From Hyphomicrobiales bacterium (GTDB lineage: Bacteria; Pseudomonadota; Alphaproteobacteria; Rhizobiales; Rhizobiaceae): a stretch of DNA of 64,000 nt. The position numbers were made by a program, and so were the translations under genes. The stretch lies in assembly GCA_900466605.1 (NCBI GenBank), contig UBMU01000012.1, positions 124,001 through 188,000 on the forward strand, written 5' to 3'. Below are positions 1 through 8,394 of the stretch, in pieces (the first letter of the stretch is position 1; each line of letters begins with the position of its first letter). The notes beneath the pieces are model-generated. The model ran no database searches, was not told the DNA's origin, and saw only the letters and a program-made list of their open reading frames with translations.

Positions 1-251
1 GGCGCGGGGCGCCACACGTTCGAAGACAGCGGCCGCCGCCGGCGCGACGAGCCGAACAATGACGGTGACACGTGCACAAAAACGATCCCATGGTTGGAAA
101 AAGAGGTGTCGGCGGGTCTTGGTTGACTGAGACGGGGCAAGAATAAGGAGTTCGCTAAGGTCGAAGTAGCCTGGGGACTGTAGATCACGGCCATCGGCGA
201 AGCGCTCGAACGACACGCGGTCTAGGCAACGAAAGCAGAAGAGGCCTTGTC

Positions 252-1370
252 ATGAGCCGGCCTACGCCCTGTCTTTCCATATTTTCACCAGATCGCGAAC
301 ATCGTTCCTATATATGGAGTGGCATTCTGCGTGAGCGATCGCCCCCTCTGAGATCGGAAAAAGCGGTGACGTACCACCAGCCCCTCGACCAGCCCGAGTG
401 GAACCCCGAGCAGCTGCGTAGTGCCATCAAGGCTGCGGGTGTTGCGCTTTGGACATGGAATGTAGACACCGTCGCGTTCCTCATGGACGCCAAAGGTTAT
501 GACCTCTGGGACGTTTCCAGAGGCGCCCGACTCACTTTTGAGCGACTGTCCGCAAAGATCCATCCGGCCGACCTCGACAGGGTTATCTCCGCTTTCCTGG
601 CGACCCGCGCGATCGCCGGACCCTACGAGATCGACTTCCGCATTTTAACAGACGTCTCTGACGTGCGTTGGATATCTGCGCGAGGCCAAGGAGACGCCGC
701 CATGGCGGATCGGAAAATGACAGGGATCTTTTTAGACGTTACCGGTCGCAAGCAGGCGGAGGAGGGACACGAATTGCTCGGCGGCGAAATGATCCACAGG
801 TTCATGAACCTTTTGGCACTCGCTTCCGCCCTCACGGCCATCACGTCCCGCTCGACGACGTCGAGGGAGGATATGGTCTTTCAGCTTACCCATCGCCTCA
901 CTACTCTCGGGCGTGCCCATGACCTGGTGCGACCGCTTCATGGTGGACAGGCAAGTGCTGCGCTACTCGGCGATCTGTTTACCGTGCTCCTTGCCCCTTA
1001 TAACGACGGAGGGGCATTTGCCGGACGCATCCGCGTTGCTGTCCCTCGGATGGGAGTGGGCGAGGCGTCGGCGACAAGGCTGGCGCTCATCATCCACGAA
1101 TTGGCCACCAACTCCCTCAAATACGGCGCACTTTCCGTCGCGGCCGGGACTTTCTATGTCGCCGGTCTTCTCTTGAATGGGGAGATTGAGATCGCCTGGA
1201 CCGAACAGGGAGGGCCCCCAGCCAAGCCCCCGGCCGGTTCTGATGGCTACGGCAGCAAGCTTCTCCAACGGGCGGTGACCCGTCAGCTCGACGGATCGAT
1301 TGCCTATGATTGGACGGCAACTGGCCTGTTGGTCGTCCTGCGCTTGAAGGAAAGCAGGTTGTCGAAATGA
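252..1370 (+). CDS. PAS domain HWE-family sensor histidine kinase
   Basis: This is a cytosolic sensor kinase of the HWE class common in rhizobia. After a poorly conserved N-terminal 50 residues there is a PAS fold (about residues 55-170, ending in the usual DVTGRKQAE linker). The kinase core follows, with phosphoacceptor His182 in EMIHRFMNLL, an N-box HELATNSLKYGALS, and a short G-box (GYGSKLLQ). No membrane segments are seen, so the signal is probably internal, such as redox state or a ligand in the PAS pocket. The ATG at 252 has a GAGG purine run about 10 nt upstream, but a start nearer the PAS domain is possible. No full response regulator is adjacent. The stop codon overlaps the next small gene. 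Confidence 0.85.
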   Translation: MSRPTPCLSIFSPDREHRSYIWSGILRERSPPLRSEKAVTYHQPLDQPEWNPEQLRSAIKAAGVALWTWNVDTVAFLMDAKGYDLWDVSRGARLTFERLSAKIHPADLDRVISAFLATRAIAGPYEIDFRILTDVSDVRWISARGQGDAAMADRKMTGIFLDVTGRKQAEEGHELLGGEMIHRFMNLLALASALTAITSRSTTSREDMVFQLTHRLTTLGRAHDLVRPLHGGQASAALLGDLFTVLLAPYNDGGAFAGRIRVAVPRMGVGEASATRLALIIHELATNSLKYGALSVAAGTFYVAGLLLNGEIEIAWTEQGGPPAKPPAGSDGYGSKLLQRAVTRQLDGSIAYDWTATGLLVVLRLKESRLSK

Positions 1371-1522
1371 TGGATTTGGCGTCTGGCCAGCATTCCCCAA
1401 GTGGCGATCCCATTCTTATCTCGAACACGATCGGGACCAAGGAAATGGTGGTGCATATCATTGATCTTCTTGCTGACGTGACTGTCGAAATCATTCCTCC
1501 CGAGGACGCGGAAAAACACTAA
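1367..1522 (+). CDS. Small protein (51 aa) translationally coupled to the HWE kinase
   Basis: The ATG overlaps the TGA of the kinase (ATGA), a classic coupling arrangement, and the frame runs 51 codons to TAA. The predicted protein is acidic (KEMVVHIIDLLADVTVEIIPPEDAEKH at its end gives a hydrophobic helix followed by an acidic tail). I do not recognise a family. Its position suggests a partner or regulator of the kinase. Short length is the main reason for doubt. Confidence 0.45.
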   Translation: MMDLASGQHSPSGDPILISNTIGTKEMVVHIIDLLADVTVEIIPPEDAEKH

Positions 1523-1688
1523 CGCACATGCCTTTGGTGTCATAGCTGTTCCGGAGAGATGGACGATGACGGTTGCGGAATCTGCAACGACTGTCTGCTC
1601 CCATAACGGGCAGAAGTGCAAAGGGTAGCTTTGTTTCAAATTTTTGTTAGGCAAGCAGGCGCTTCGGCTTGCGAGAGAGGGCGAGCTA

Positions 1689-1802
1689 AAAAGAACCCCG
1701 CTGGGGTAAGCGGGGTGCTAAGAAACAGGTCAAAAGAGCGTGCGCCCATCCAACGGCGCACGCTAAGATTACTGAACAAAAATAGCAGGTTCAAGTTCTT
1801 TT
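1689..1802 (+). repeat. Structured intergenic element with nested inverted repeats
   Basis: Outer arms AAAAGAAC (1689-1696) and GTTCTTTT (1795-1802) are perfect complements and enclose two hairpins: ACCCCGC/GCGGGGT (1695-1716) and a perfect 9-bp stem GCGTGCGCC/GGCGCACGC (1738-1763, 8-nt loop). The whole could fold as a multi-branched RNA ending in a U-rich run. It lies between the HWE operon and a convergent DUF982 gene, so it may be a terminator, a small RNA or a REP-like element. Confidence 0.45.
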
Positions 1803-1817
1803 TTAGGGATCTCTTTC

Positions 1818-2093
1818 TTAACCCGCCAAGGACGCTTCAAGCGCAGCGGCGATAAAAGCCTCCCGCGCAAGCTCAAGAGAGCCGTGCGCCTCGAAGGCAT
1901 TTTCACAGGCTTCTTTGGCGTTCACGTACGCGGGACCACGCTCGGCAGGCCATCTGGTCAACAGATAGTTCAATGCCTGGTCGGGGCCATCGATCGTCTC
2001 CGATAGTCCATGACCAATTCTGACGTAAACGGGGATCTCCCAAATTGGAAGAATGGGGAGCTTGCCATCCAGAACACTCATCTTGTTCTCCAT
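1818..2093 (-). CDS. DUF982 domain-containing protein
   Basis: A 91-residue protein matching the DUF982 family, which is almost confined to Rhizobiales and usually present in many paralogues. Characteristic features are a W-x2-P-V-x-V-x2-G start of the domain (IWEIPVYVRIGHG), a GPDQALNYLLTRWP block, a Y-x-NAKEACENA helix and a C-terminal AREAFIAAALEA. No function is established. The ATG at 2093 follows an AGAAGAGCGG purine stretch. It is a monocistronic gene converging on the structured element downstream. Family assignment is by eye. Confidence 0.8.
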   Translation of the reverse strand: MENKMSVLDGKLPILPIWEIPVYVRIGHGLSETIDGPDQALNYLLTRWPAERGPAYVNAKEACENAFEAHGSLELAREAFIAAALEASLAG

Positions 2094-2212
2094 CCGCTCT
2101 TCTGTCGGCTGCAGAAATTTTAGTTCGCGCAGTTCTCATTTCAATAAAGAAAATTAAGTGCGGCGCAGCAATTTGACCAAAGTCGGCGTGGTTCAGCGCG
2201 GGCCGAGCAAGT

Positions 2213-2412
2213 CTAGCGGCTTCTAGTGGAAGACATCCCACCAGTTCTTCGCTGTGCTTGGTTCATGGTCTCCAGAACTTCAATTATCTCGATCAGCTTG
2301 GCAGACGTCATTTCCTGAATTTCAGATGTCCTGTCATCGCTGACAATCATCACTGTCCAAGGATCATCGGAGGACCGGAAAAGCGAGGAGAGCGGGGTTT
2401 GTCATTGTTCAT
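2213..2412 (-). pseudogene. Probable frameshifted small gene
   Basis: A strong Shine-Dalgarno sequence (AAGGAGAGACG) precedes an ATG at 2412, but that frame stops after 20 codons. A second frame over the same stretch stays open to the TAG at 2213 and reads like real protein (TVMIVSDDRTSEIQEM, then a helical LIEIIEVLETMN). A single-base shift would join them into a protein of roughly 65 residues. It is either a decayed gene or a 45-aa gene starting at an internal GTG/ATG. I recognise no family. Confidence 0.3.
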
Positions 2413-2899
2413 CGTCTCTCCTTCCACTTGTTGGATTGGCAGCGAGACAGTAGACCTCGTGCATATCACTTGCAGAAGTGCGAGTTAATAACGTGCAGTG
2501 GCTCCATGCCCTCAAAGGCACTTCAGAAAATTGTTTTAATTATTTCCAGGGGCCCTAGTGTGCCAATCATGGCAAACCGAACGGTGCGGCTTAAACAGGG
2601 CGCAACGGGGACCGAGCATCCTGTACAGGACGAAATCTCGAATGCCAGAGGGAGAGCAGCTTAGCTCTTCGGAGGCAACGCCTGAGCTTCTCTCCCGATC
2701 CTGGGACGCCGCCCGAGTGGTTTTCGATGTTGATCGCGACAAATGCCTCACCATCAATCGCGCGCCGTTGAAGCCGTTGCAACCCTTGGGGCCAGCGACC
2801 GTCCAAGCGTCAATCTATTCTAAACTTCCGCTGATCTGCCATCGATCGATTGCCTTATGGCGTTGCAACAGGGGTGCAGCCTGCGGCGGACGACGGAGA
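2413..2899. other. Gene-free stretch
   Basis: Several overlapping open frames exist on both strands, but none has protein-like composition or a good ribosome binding site. I see no promoter, repeat or RNA gene here. The right end merges into the acr3 relic. Confidence 0.4.
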
Positions 2900-3195
2900 T
2901 CGTCAGGGTGCCAAACGGCACGGGGATTGCCGGGCCAAGCAGTAGTCCAGACGATCGGAGCGAAAGCGACCATCATGATGGCGTCGTTGAGCGCGACCTG
3001 TGACAAGGTGAAGTGCGGCTCGCCCTTGGTTAGGTTCGACCACACGAACACCATGGCGGTGCAGGGTGCGGCTGCGAGGATGATCAGTCCCGCGATGTGG
3101 GTATCGATCTGGTCGAACGGGAGCAATCGGCGGAAGAGCCAACCGACGAACAGCCAACCGAGGAACGCCATGGAGAATGGCTTGACCGCCCAGTT
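2900..3195 (-). pseudogene. Remnant of Acr3-type arsenite efflux permease
   Basis: The minus-strand translation from about 3195 reads NWAVKPFSMAFLGWLF, then IDTHIAGLIILAAAPCTAMV, FVWSNLTKGEPHFTLSQVAL and NDAIMMVAFAPIV. These are the highly conserved central blocks of Acr3 (about 350 residues when intact). A TAA stop immediately precedes the Asn, so the first third of the gene is missing. After FAPIV the frame shifts: the next homologous block (VPFGTLTISVV, cf. VPWDTLLxSVV) is found in another frame near 2905-2935. Nothing of the C-terminal half is recognisable. This is a dead fragment of a former ars operon; no arsR or arsC is left. Confidence 0.8.
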
Positions 3196-3341
3196 TTAGT
3201 AAGGTTTTGCAGGGGCGTGACGTGATCCACCGACCTGATATTCGGAGAGTCCTGCATGGCACGCACCCTTCCGACGATGTTCCAATTACACTATCAAAAA
3301 CCAGCAAGAGATGGGTGCCGCGTTTCCGCGGCAGCCTTGGA

Positions 3342-3551
3342 TCAAAGGGCGCGGAGATCTTCAGCCGCTGTTTTGCCGGAACGTCGATCCTGGGTCGGTT
3401 CGAAACTGACCTTCTGACCATCCTTGAGGCCGGAAAGGCCCGAACGCTCGACCGCCGAAATGTGAACGAACACATCGGGAGAACCATTGTCAGGGGCGAT
3501 GAAACCATAGCCCTTTTCAGAGTTGAACCATTTCACTGTACCAGTAGCCAA
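3342..3551 (-). CDS. cspA: Cold-shock domain protein (CspA family)
   Basis: A 69-residue single cold-shock domain with both RNA-binding motifs intact: [12 protein letters not shown] (RNP1-like) and DVFVHISAV (RNP2). Such proteins bind single-stranded RNA/DNA and act as RNA chaperones. The frame starts at a TTG (3551) preceded by GAGG at 8 nt; no in-frame ATG is near, so TTG is probably the true start, which may lower expression. It has a long, gene-free upstream region, as cold-shock genes often do. It is monocistronic on the minus strand. Confidence 0.92.
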   Translation of the reverse strand: MATGTVKWFNSEKGYGFIAPDNGSPDVFVHISAVERSGLSGLKDGQKVSFEPTQDRRSGKTAAEDLRAL

Positions 3552-4035
3552 TGTAAATCCTCGGTTGATTTGCGTTACGAAAAATAACCAACAAAGTCAG
3601 TTTGGCAAGGTGTTCGCTCGAGTTTGATCCCCTGTTGGCTAACTCGATAAGGTAATTGAGCATACGCGACCGCGATCGTCGCACCGAGATGATCGGTGCC
3701 GCGGCTTAGGCGATTAAAAAGGACGCCTTTGATGCGAATGCAGGGTTCATAGTCTTGTCCTCATAGGAATCCGGGCCGGCTGCGCCGTCGCTTGCCAAGG
3801 AAGATTCATTGTTCCAACGGGGACATTCCAACTCCTTCGCTACCCTAAATGCCTTAATTTTCTCGGGATATCACAACCGGTCGAGGAACTTTCCCACGCT
3901 GCCGCAGTTATACGATTGCAGCGCCCCCAACAAGCTGTGGGACCAAGCATCGCCCAACATGCAGGTCTGCAATAAGCCCGGTCGGATGCCCTTCCCACCG
4001 GGCTTTTGCTTAAGGATCGCTCAGTGAGGAGCGCA
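3552..4035. other. Gene-free region upstream of cspA
   Basis: No credible gene. For cspA this is the upstream region and could hold the promoter and a regulatory 5' leader. The segment next to the start (CAATGTAAATCCTCGGTT on the plus strand) weakly resembles the palindrome found at 15388, 31004 and 34659, but the match is poor. Confidence 0.4.
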
Positions 4036-5166
4036 TCAAAGACTCGAGACGTCGATTCTAAAGTCTGGTTCGAGGATGCCTCTGAAGCGGATTGGTTCTG
4101 ACCGGAGGTATTGTAGGGGAGCGCGGACCTTTCCGCCGAGATGTGCTGCGGCATGCCATGGCCAACGCGGATCAAACAGAATTGCCCGAGCAAGGGCGAT
4201 CATATCTGCGTCGCCCGTGCCGATGATGGCTTCCGCCTGGTCGAAGTCCGTTATCAATCCAACGGCTACGATTGGTATCTGTACGACACTTTTGAGGGCT
4301 CGCGCGAAGGGAACCGGATAGCTCGGTTCCAACGCCATTTTTTGGTCCGGATGCAGTCCGCCGCTGGAAACATCAATGACGTCGCATCCTCGCTTTTGAA
4401 GTTCGTACGCAAAGGCGAGCGACTGCTCCTCCTGCCATCCGCCCTCAAACCAGTCCGTCGCCGAAAGACGAACTGACACTGGCTTTTGGGCAGGAAACGC
4501 GGATCGCACGACGTCCAAAACTTCGAGTGGGTATCGCATCCGGTTGTTCAGCGATCCGCCGTATTCGTCGTCCCGTCGGTTCGTGAGAGGGGACAGGAAT
4601 TGATGCAGCAAGTATCCATGCGCAACATCGATTTGCACGAAGTCGAGCCCAAGCCGCGCAGCCCGAATCGCGGCCGCAGCAAAGCCGTCGCGTACGTTTT
4701 TCATCTGTTGCCTGTCCAATGGGAGGGGAGCGACCATTTCTTGCCTGTAGGGTATCCGCGAGGGCGCAAGGGTTTGCCACCCAAGACCGTCGGTTGGCGG
4801 GAGTTGCCGTCCGCCCTTCCATGGCACTTCGGTCGATCCCTTTCTCCCGGCATGACTAAGTTGAATTCCGATCGGCATGGACGACCATCGACGGATGCTC
4901 TCCACCACAAGGCTCATGGACGAATAGGTCCTATCGTTCCAAAGTCCGAGATCGGCATAAGTAATGCGTCCTTCGGGAACGACCGCTGTCGCCTCGATGG
5001 TAAGCATGGCCGCACCGGATAGAGAAAGGCCACCAAGATGGACTAGGTGCCAATCGTTCATACAGCCGTCCACGGCCGAGTATTGGCACATTGGGGCTAT
5101 TGCGATACGGTTATTCAAGGACAAGCTGCGTATCTTTATGGGTTCGAAGAGCGCTGATCGGGGCAT
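4036..5166 (-). CDS. NADH:flavin oxidoreductase / Old Yellow Enzyme (YqjM-like)
   Basis: FMN-dependent ene-reductase of the OYE family, 376 residues, a full-length TIM barrel. Visible motifs are N-terminal RIAIAPMCQYSA (with the YqjM-type Cys that tunes FMN), QLSHAGRKG, the substrate-anion-binding AHGYLLHQFLSP with its two His, the NRRDDEYGGSLNNR phosphate-loop block, and the C-terminal GDADMIALARAILFDPRWPWHAA. It would reduce activated C=C bonds of enones or nitro compounds with NAD(P)H. Start ATG at 5166. It stands alone; the neighbouring gene is 665 bp away in the other direction, so no pathway can be inferred. Confidence 0.93.
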   Translation of the reverse strand: MPRSALFEPIKIRSLSLNNRIAIAPMCQYSAVDGCMNDWHLVHLGGLSLSGAAMLTIEATAVVPEGRITYADLGLWNDRTYSSMSLVVESIRRWSSMPIGIQLSHAGRKGSTEVPWKGGRQLPPTDGLGWQTLAPSRIPYRQEMVAPLPLDRQQMKNVRDGFAAAAIRAARLGLDFVQIDVAHGYLLHQFLSPLTNRRDDEYGGSLNNRMRYPLEVLDVVRSAFPAQKPVSVRLSATDWFEGGWQEEQSLAFAYELQKRGCDVIDVSSGGLHPDQKMALEPSYPVPFARALKSVVQIPIVAVGLITDFDQAEAIIGTGDADMIALARAILFDPRWPWHAAAHLGGKVRAPLQYLRSEPIRFRGILEPDFRIDVSSL

Positions 5167-5831
5167 TGCTTGGCTCCGTTCCGCCGATCGCGGGCACGTG
5201 ACGGCGATCGTGTCGCAGCAATCCAGTTAGCGAGTTGATACGCGCCGGCTCACGGGCAACGAAGTATTGCGATCAACTCTGGCTGGCAATTATGAGCCGT
5301 CCATCACCGGTGCATAATTAAACCATGTTAATCCAGGTGAATTGGACCACCGGGATCGCTCCCCGACCCCCCAACGCCTACCGGGATTTCTACGACAATC
5401 TGCAAGAGGCTGTGCCGGCAATTTGCTTGCCCTTCGCCCGCGGCAGCCATTTGTGACAGAGTTCTCCGATACAAAACGCGAGTGGAGTTCTGCGTGCTGC
5501 AGAAAGGGTTCCCCACTTCAGTACGAGATGTCCAGACCATCCACCAGAGCAATTTCCCAAGTTCCTCAGGCTGTCCCTGCTTTTGCGGTGAGGACCGAGA
5601 CACCTTTATCGACTAAGCAAAAGCGTCGCATCGCATGGCCCGACATTTGTCGTGCAAGCCGACCAGGGCCACGGCGCACAGGAATTGCATAGGAAGTTAA
5701 GTCCGGTGAAAACTGCAGCGAAATGCTCTCTGACGCTCTCCAGATTTTACCTATTTTTACCGCCGGTTTGGCCCTGACCCCTGTAAAGTCCCGGTTGATA
5801 AGCTGCCAAATCTATCTGAAAGACTGGCGAA
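5167..5831. other. Divergent intergenic region
   Basis: Promoter region between the minus-strand OYE gene and the plus-strand ATPase regulator. A short frame from an ATG at 5323 (about 43 codons) and longer overlapping frames exist, but none is recognisable. AT-rich stretches occur at 5305-5330 and 5740-5765 and may hold promoter elements. No clear repeat. Confidence 0.4.
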
Positions 5832-7355
5832 ATGTCGACGATTGGAAATAAGCCAAGGGCCGGCGTATTTTCGTTCGGGCCGTACCGCCTTAACGCGTTG
5901 GGTCGCACCCTTACGCGGGAAGGCCGCGACGTGGTCCTCGGAAGTCGTGCATTCGACCTGCTCGTCGCCCTGGTTCAGCGGCAGGGCGACATGCTTTCTC
6001 GCCGCGAACTGATGCAGTTTGCCTGGTCGGGGCTAAGCGTCGAAGACTCCAATCTGCGCGTTCAGATCGCACATCTACGCCGCGAAATCGGATGTGGTGA
6101 TCATGGCATTCGATATATCGCCAGCGTTGCCGGCCGAGGATACAGCTTTGTCGCCCCCGTAAAATGGAATGAGGAGACAGTTCCGGAACCAGTTGGCATC
6201 GAGCGATCGCGGTTCCTTCCCTATCAACCCAAGCGGAATTTTGGACGAGACGACGACGTTGCCGGACTTTGCCGGGCGCTCGAAGAGCGTCGCTTCCTCA
6301 CAGTCGTGGGACCTGGAGGCGTGGGCAAAACCACGCTCGCGGCCATAGTCGCACACACGCTCCGCAACTTCCCAATGATCTATTTCGTCGACCTTGGTGC
6401 GGTCGAGGCGGGAGCTGGCGTTGGCGCCTTTGTCACGTCGGCACTAGATCTGCCGTCGGATTCCACTGACCCCGCCGACGAGATTGTGGAGCGCCTCGGT
6501 GGTATGCCTGCACTCGTGATCCTCGACAACTGCGAACACGTTATCGACGCCGTCGGAGAGGTAGTCCTGCCTGTCCTGAAGGAGACTTCGACGATCCAGT
6601 TTCTGCTCACGAGCCGGGAGGCTTTGAGGCTGCCGGGGGAGGCCGTCTATCTTCTCCGACCGCTCGGCGCTCCGCCATACACTGGACCACTCTCCGCCAA
6701 GCAGGCGTTGGAATGGCCAGCCGTTGCACTTTTCATGGAGAGGGCGGCGGATGGTGGCCGCTATCGTGAACTGAGCGACGACGAGGCTGTGACCGTGGCG
6801 GCCATTTGCCGTCGACTGGATGGCAATCCCCTTGCCATCGAGCTTGTTGCAAGCAGGGTCGGAACATACGGGTTGGAGAGAGTGGCGGAACTCCTGGACG
6901 ATCAGCTGTCGCTATGCTGGCGCGGAAACCGGAGCGCGGTTCCTCGCCACCGGACCGTCGAGGCAATGCTAGGGTGGAGCTACGACCTCTTGTCTGAGAC
7001 CAGTCGGAAGGTATTCGCGAGACTGTCGGTATTTCCAGGCGGGTTTTCCCTTGCAGGCGCGGCAGTCGTAGCAGGCGACGATGACATGGCACCCCGGGAC
7101 GTCGCCCATGCAATCGGAGATCTCGTCGACAAGTCCCTTCTGTCAATCGAAGCAGGGCCAGGTCCAGAGCAGCTGAAGCTTCTGGGCGTCACCCGCACAT
7201 TTGCGGCCATGAAGCTGGTGGAATCCGGCGAGAGCGGGAAGGTTCAGCGCCGACACGCAATTTTCCAAAGGGAAAGGCAACCGCGTAATGGCTTTATAGA
7301 GGAATTCGCGCTCGCAGATGCGCGTGGAGCCGGCGGTTGCCAGAACCATTTTTAG
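5832..7355 (+). CDS. Winged-helix / NB-ARC-type ATPase transcriptional regulator, C-terminally truncated
   Basis: The N-terminus (residues 12-110) is an OmpR/PhoB-type winged helix (FSFGPYRLNALGRTL ... IRYIASVAGRGYSFVAPV). It is followed by a STAND/NB-ARC-like ATPase with Walker A GPGGVGKTT (160-168), Walker B ALVILDNCEH, a sensor-like LLTSREALRLPGE and NPLAIELVASRV. Family members usually run 900-1000 residues with C-terminal TPR-like repeats. Here the protein stops at 507, shortly after FAAMKLVESGESGKVQRRHA, where the repeat region should begin. None of the three frames downstream continues the family, so this looks like a deletion. It may be inactive or constitutive. Confidence 0.8.
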   Translation: MSTIGNKPRAGVFSFGPYRLNALGRTLTREGRDVVLGSRAFDLLVALVQRQGDMLSRRELMQFAWSGLSVEDSNLRVQIAHLRREIGCGDHGIRYIASVAGRGYSFVAPVKWNEETVPEPVGIERSRFLPYQPKRNFGRDDDVAGLCRALEERRFLTVVGPGGVGKTTLAAIVAHTLRNFPMIYFVDLGAVEAGAGVGAFVTSALDLPSDSTDPADEIVERLGGMPALVILDNCEHVIDAVGEVVLPVLKETSTIQFLLTSREALRLPGEAVYLLRPLGAPPYTGPLSAKQALEWPAVALFMERAADGGRYRELSDDEAVTVAAICRRLDGNPLAIELVASRVGTYGLERVAELLDDQLSLCWRGNRSAVPRHRTVEAMLGWSYDLLSETSRKVFARLSVFPGGFSLAGAAVVAGDDDMAPRDVAHAIGDLVDKSLLSIEAGPGPEQLKLLGVTRTFAAMKLVESGESGKVQRRHAIFQRERQPRNGFIEEFALADARGAGGCQNHF

Positions 7356-7918
7356 CCCCGAACGTGGCACATGGCTCGACCTGGAATTGATCGTCGTTCA
7401 CTCCAATTAACTTATAAGCGCCCCGTATAGGATCATCACGCCCGTCCGGGAGGCTGGAGCGCTTGTCCGTAATAAACCCACTCCATCCTTGTTCGGCCCT
7501 GAGGACCCGCTCCGGGCAACATCATGCCAAGATGAAGACGTCGCGTCCTGTAGGTGGCCCTTGCAAGTTGAGAAAGCCGACAAGACATTTGATAAGCACG
7601 TCGTGGGCGCGAACTGATTACCGGACAGATCCCGCGCTCATCAAGGCACTTAACGGCAAGGGCCGCATCGCGTTTCACGTTCAGGCTCGCATTCTGCGCA
7701 TGCTAAAGCCGTGAACGACATTAAGGAAAGTGAATCCGCTGCGATCGGCAGCCGCGGTCTCCATCGAGTGTGGTCGGTTGCATAGCCTTGCTGGCCATCG
7801 GCTGACAAAAGGAATTCCCCCACCTTCACCACGTTTAACAGCTCGTCGTCTCGTTGGCATGCTAGCGTTGGACATCAATCACCCCGTCCGCTGGAAGCGC
7901 CCCGAGGATGTTGAATCA
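7356..7918. other. Gene-free stretch after the truncated regulator
   Basis: No recognisable gene. The frame of the next gene is open upstream to 7730, but that extension (rich in Arg and Pro) does not look like GlcG-family sequence and is better read as leader. The sequence probably includes the deletion scar of the regulator and the promoter of the 7919 operon. Confidence 0.4.
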
Positions 7919-8338
7919 ATGTCGAACGCATCGATCAGACTTGAAGAAGCAAAGCGTATGCTCAACGCCGCCGAGGCAAAAGCGGCGACCCTTGGTATTG
8001 CCTACAACGTCGCGGTGGTGGACGTCGGCGGGCATCTTGTCGCATTCGTCCGCCAGGATGATGCGCTTATCGGCAGCATCGAGCTGGCGATCAACAAGGC
8101 GGTGACGGCGAGGATCTTTGACAAGACCACTGCGTATCTAGCAACGCTCGCCCAACCCGGACAGCCGCTTTACGGCATCCACCAGACGAACCGAGGAAAT
8201 GTGGTCATTTTCGGAGGGGGCATCCCTGTCATCCGTGAGGGGCGGATTATCGGTGCCGTTGGAGCAAGCGCGGGATCGGTAGAGCAGGACATCAAGGTTG
8301 CCGAGGCGGCTGTCGCCGCAATCGGTAGTACAGCCTGA
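7919..8338 (+). CDS. GlcG/HbpS family heme-binding-like protein
   Basis: A 139-residue protein of the GlcG/HbpS/PduO-C family, an alpha-beta fold forming oligomers that can bind heme or cobalamin-like ligands. Typical features are NVAVVDVGGHLVAFVRQDDA, the helix IELAINKAVTARIF, PLYGIHQTN, VVIFGGGIPV and the closing IGAVGASAGSVEQDIKVAEAAV. The ATG at 7919 is chosen over the 7730 start because it has GAGG 9 nt upstream and matches the family's length. It precedes an alcohol dehydrogenase by 56 nt, a pairing that suggests a role as accessory protein to small-molecule oxidation. Confidence 0.85.
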   Translation: MSNASIRLEEAKRMLNAAEAKAATLGIAYNVAVVDVGGHLVAFVRQDDALIGSIELAINKAVTARIFDKTTAYLATLAQPGQPLYGIHQTNRGNVVIFGGGIPVIREGRIIGAVGASAGSVEQDIKVAEAAVAAIGSTA

Positions 8339-8394
8339 GTCCAGATGAAAACTAACGGCTGAATATCCAGCAAAGACTACAGAGGAGAAACAGC

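Noticed and set aside
963..1400. 145-codon minus-strand frame
   Set aside because: Shadow of the HWE kinase gene; composition is typical of an antisense frame in GC-rich DNA.
1780..1800. GGTTCAAG-like T-arm of a tRNA
   Set aside because: No acceptor stem, anticodon arm or D-arm can be fitted around it.
2558..3199. 213-codon plus-strand frame
   Set aside because: It is antisense to the acr3 relic and its translation has no domain-like pattern.
3256..3271. RpoN-like ATGGCACGCACCCTTCC
   Set aside because: The -12 element is TTCC instead of TTGC, and no gene starts downstream on that strand.
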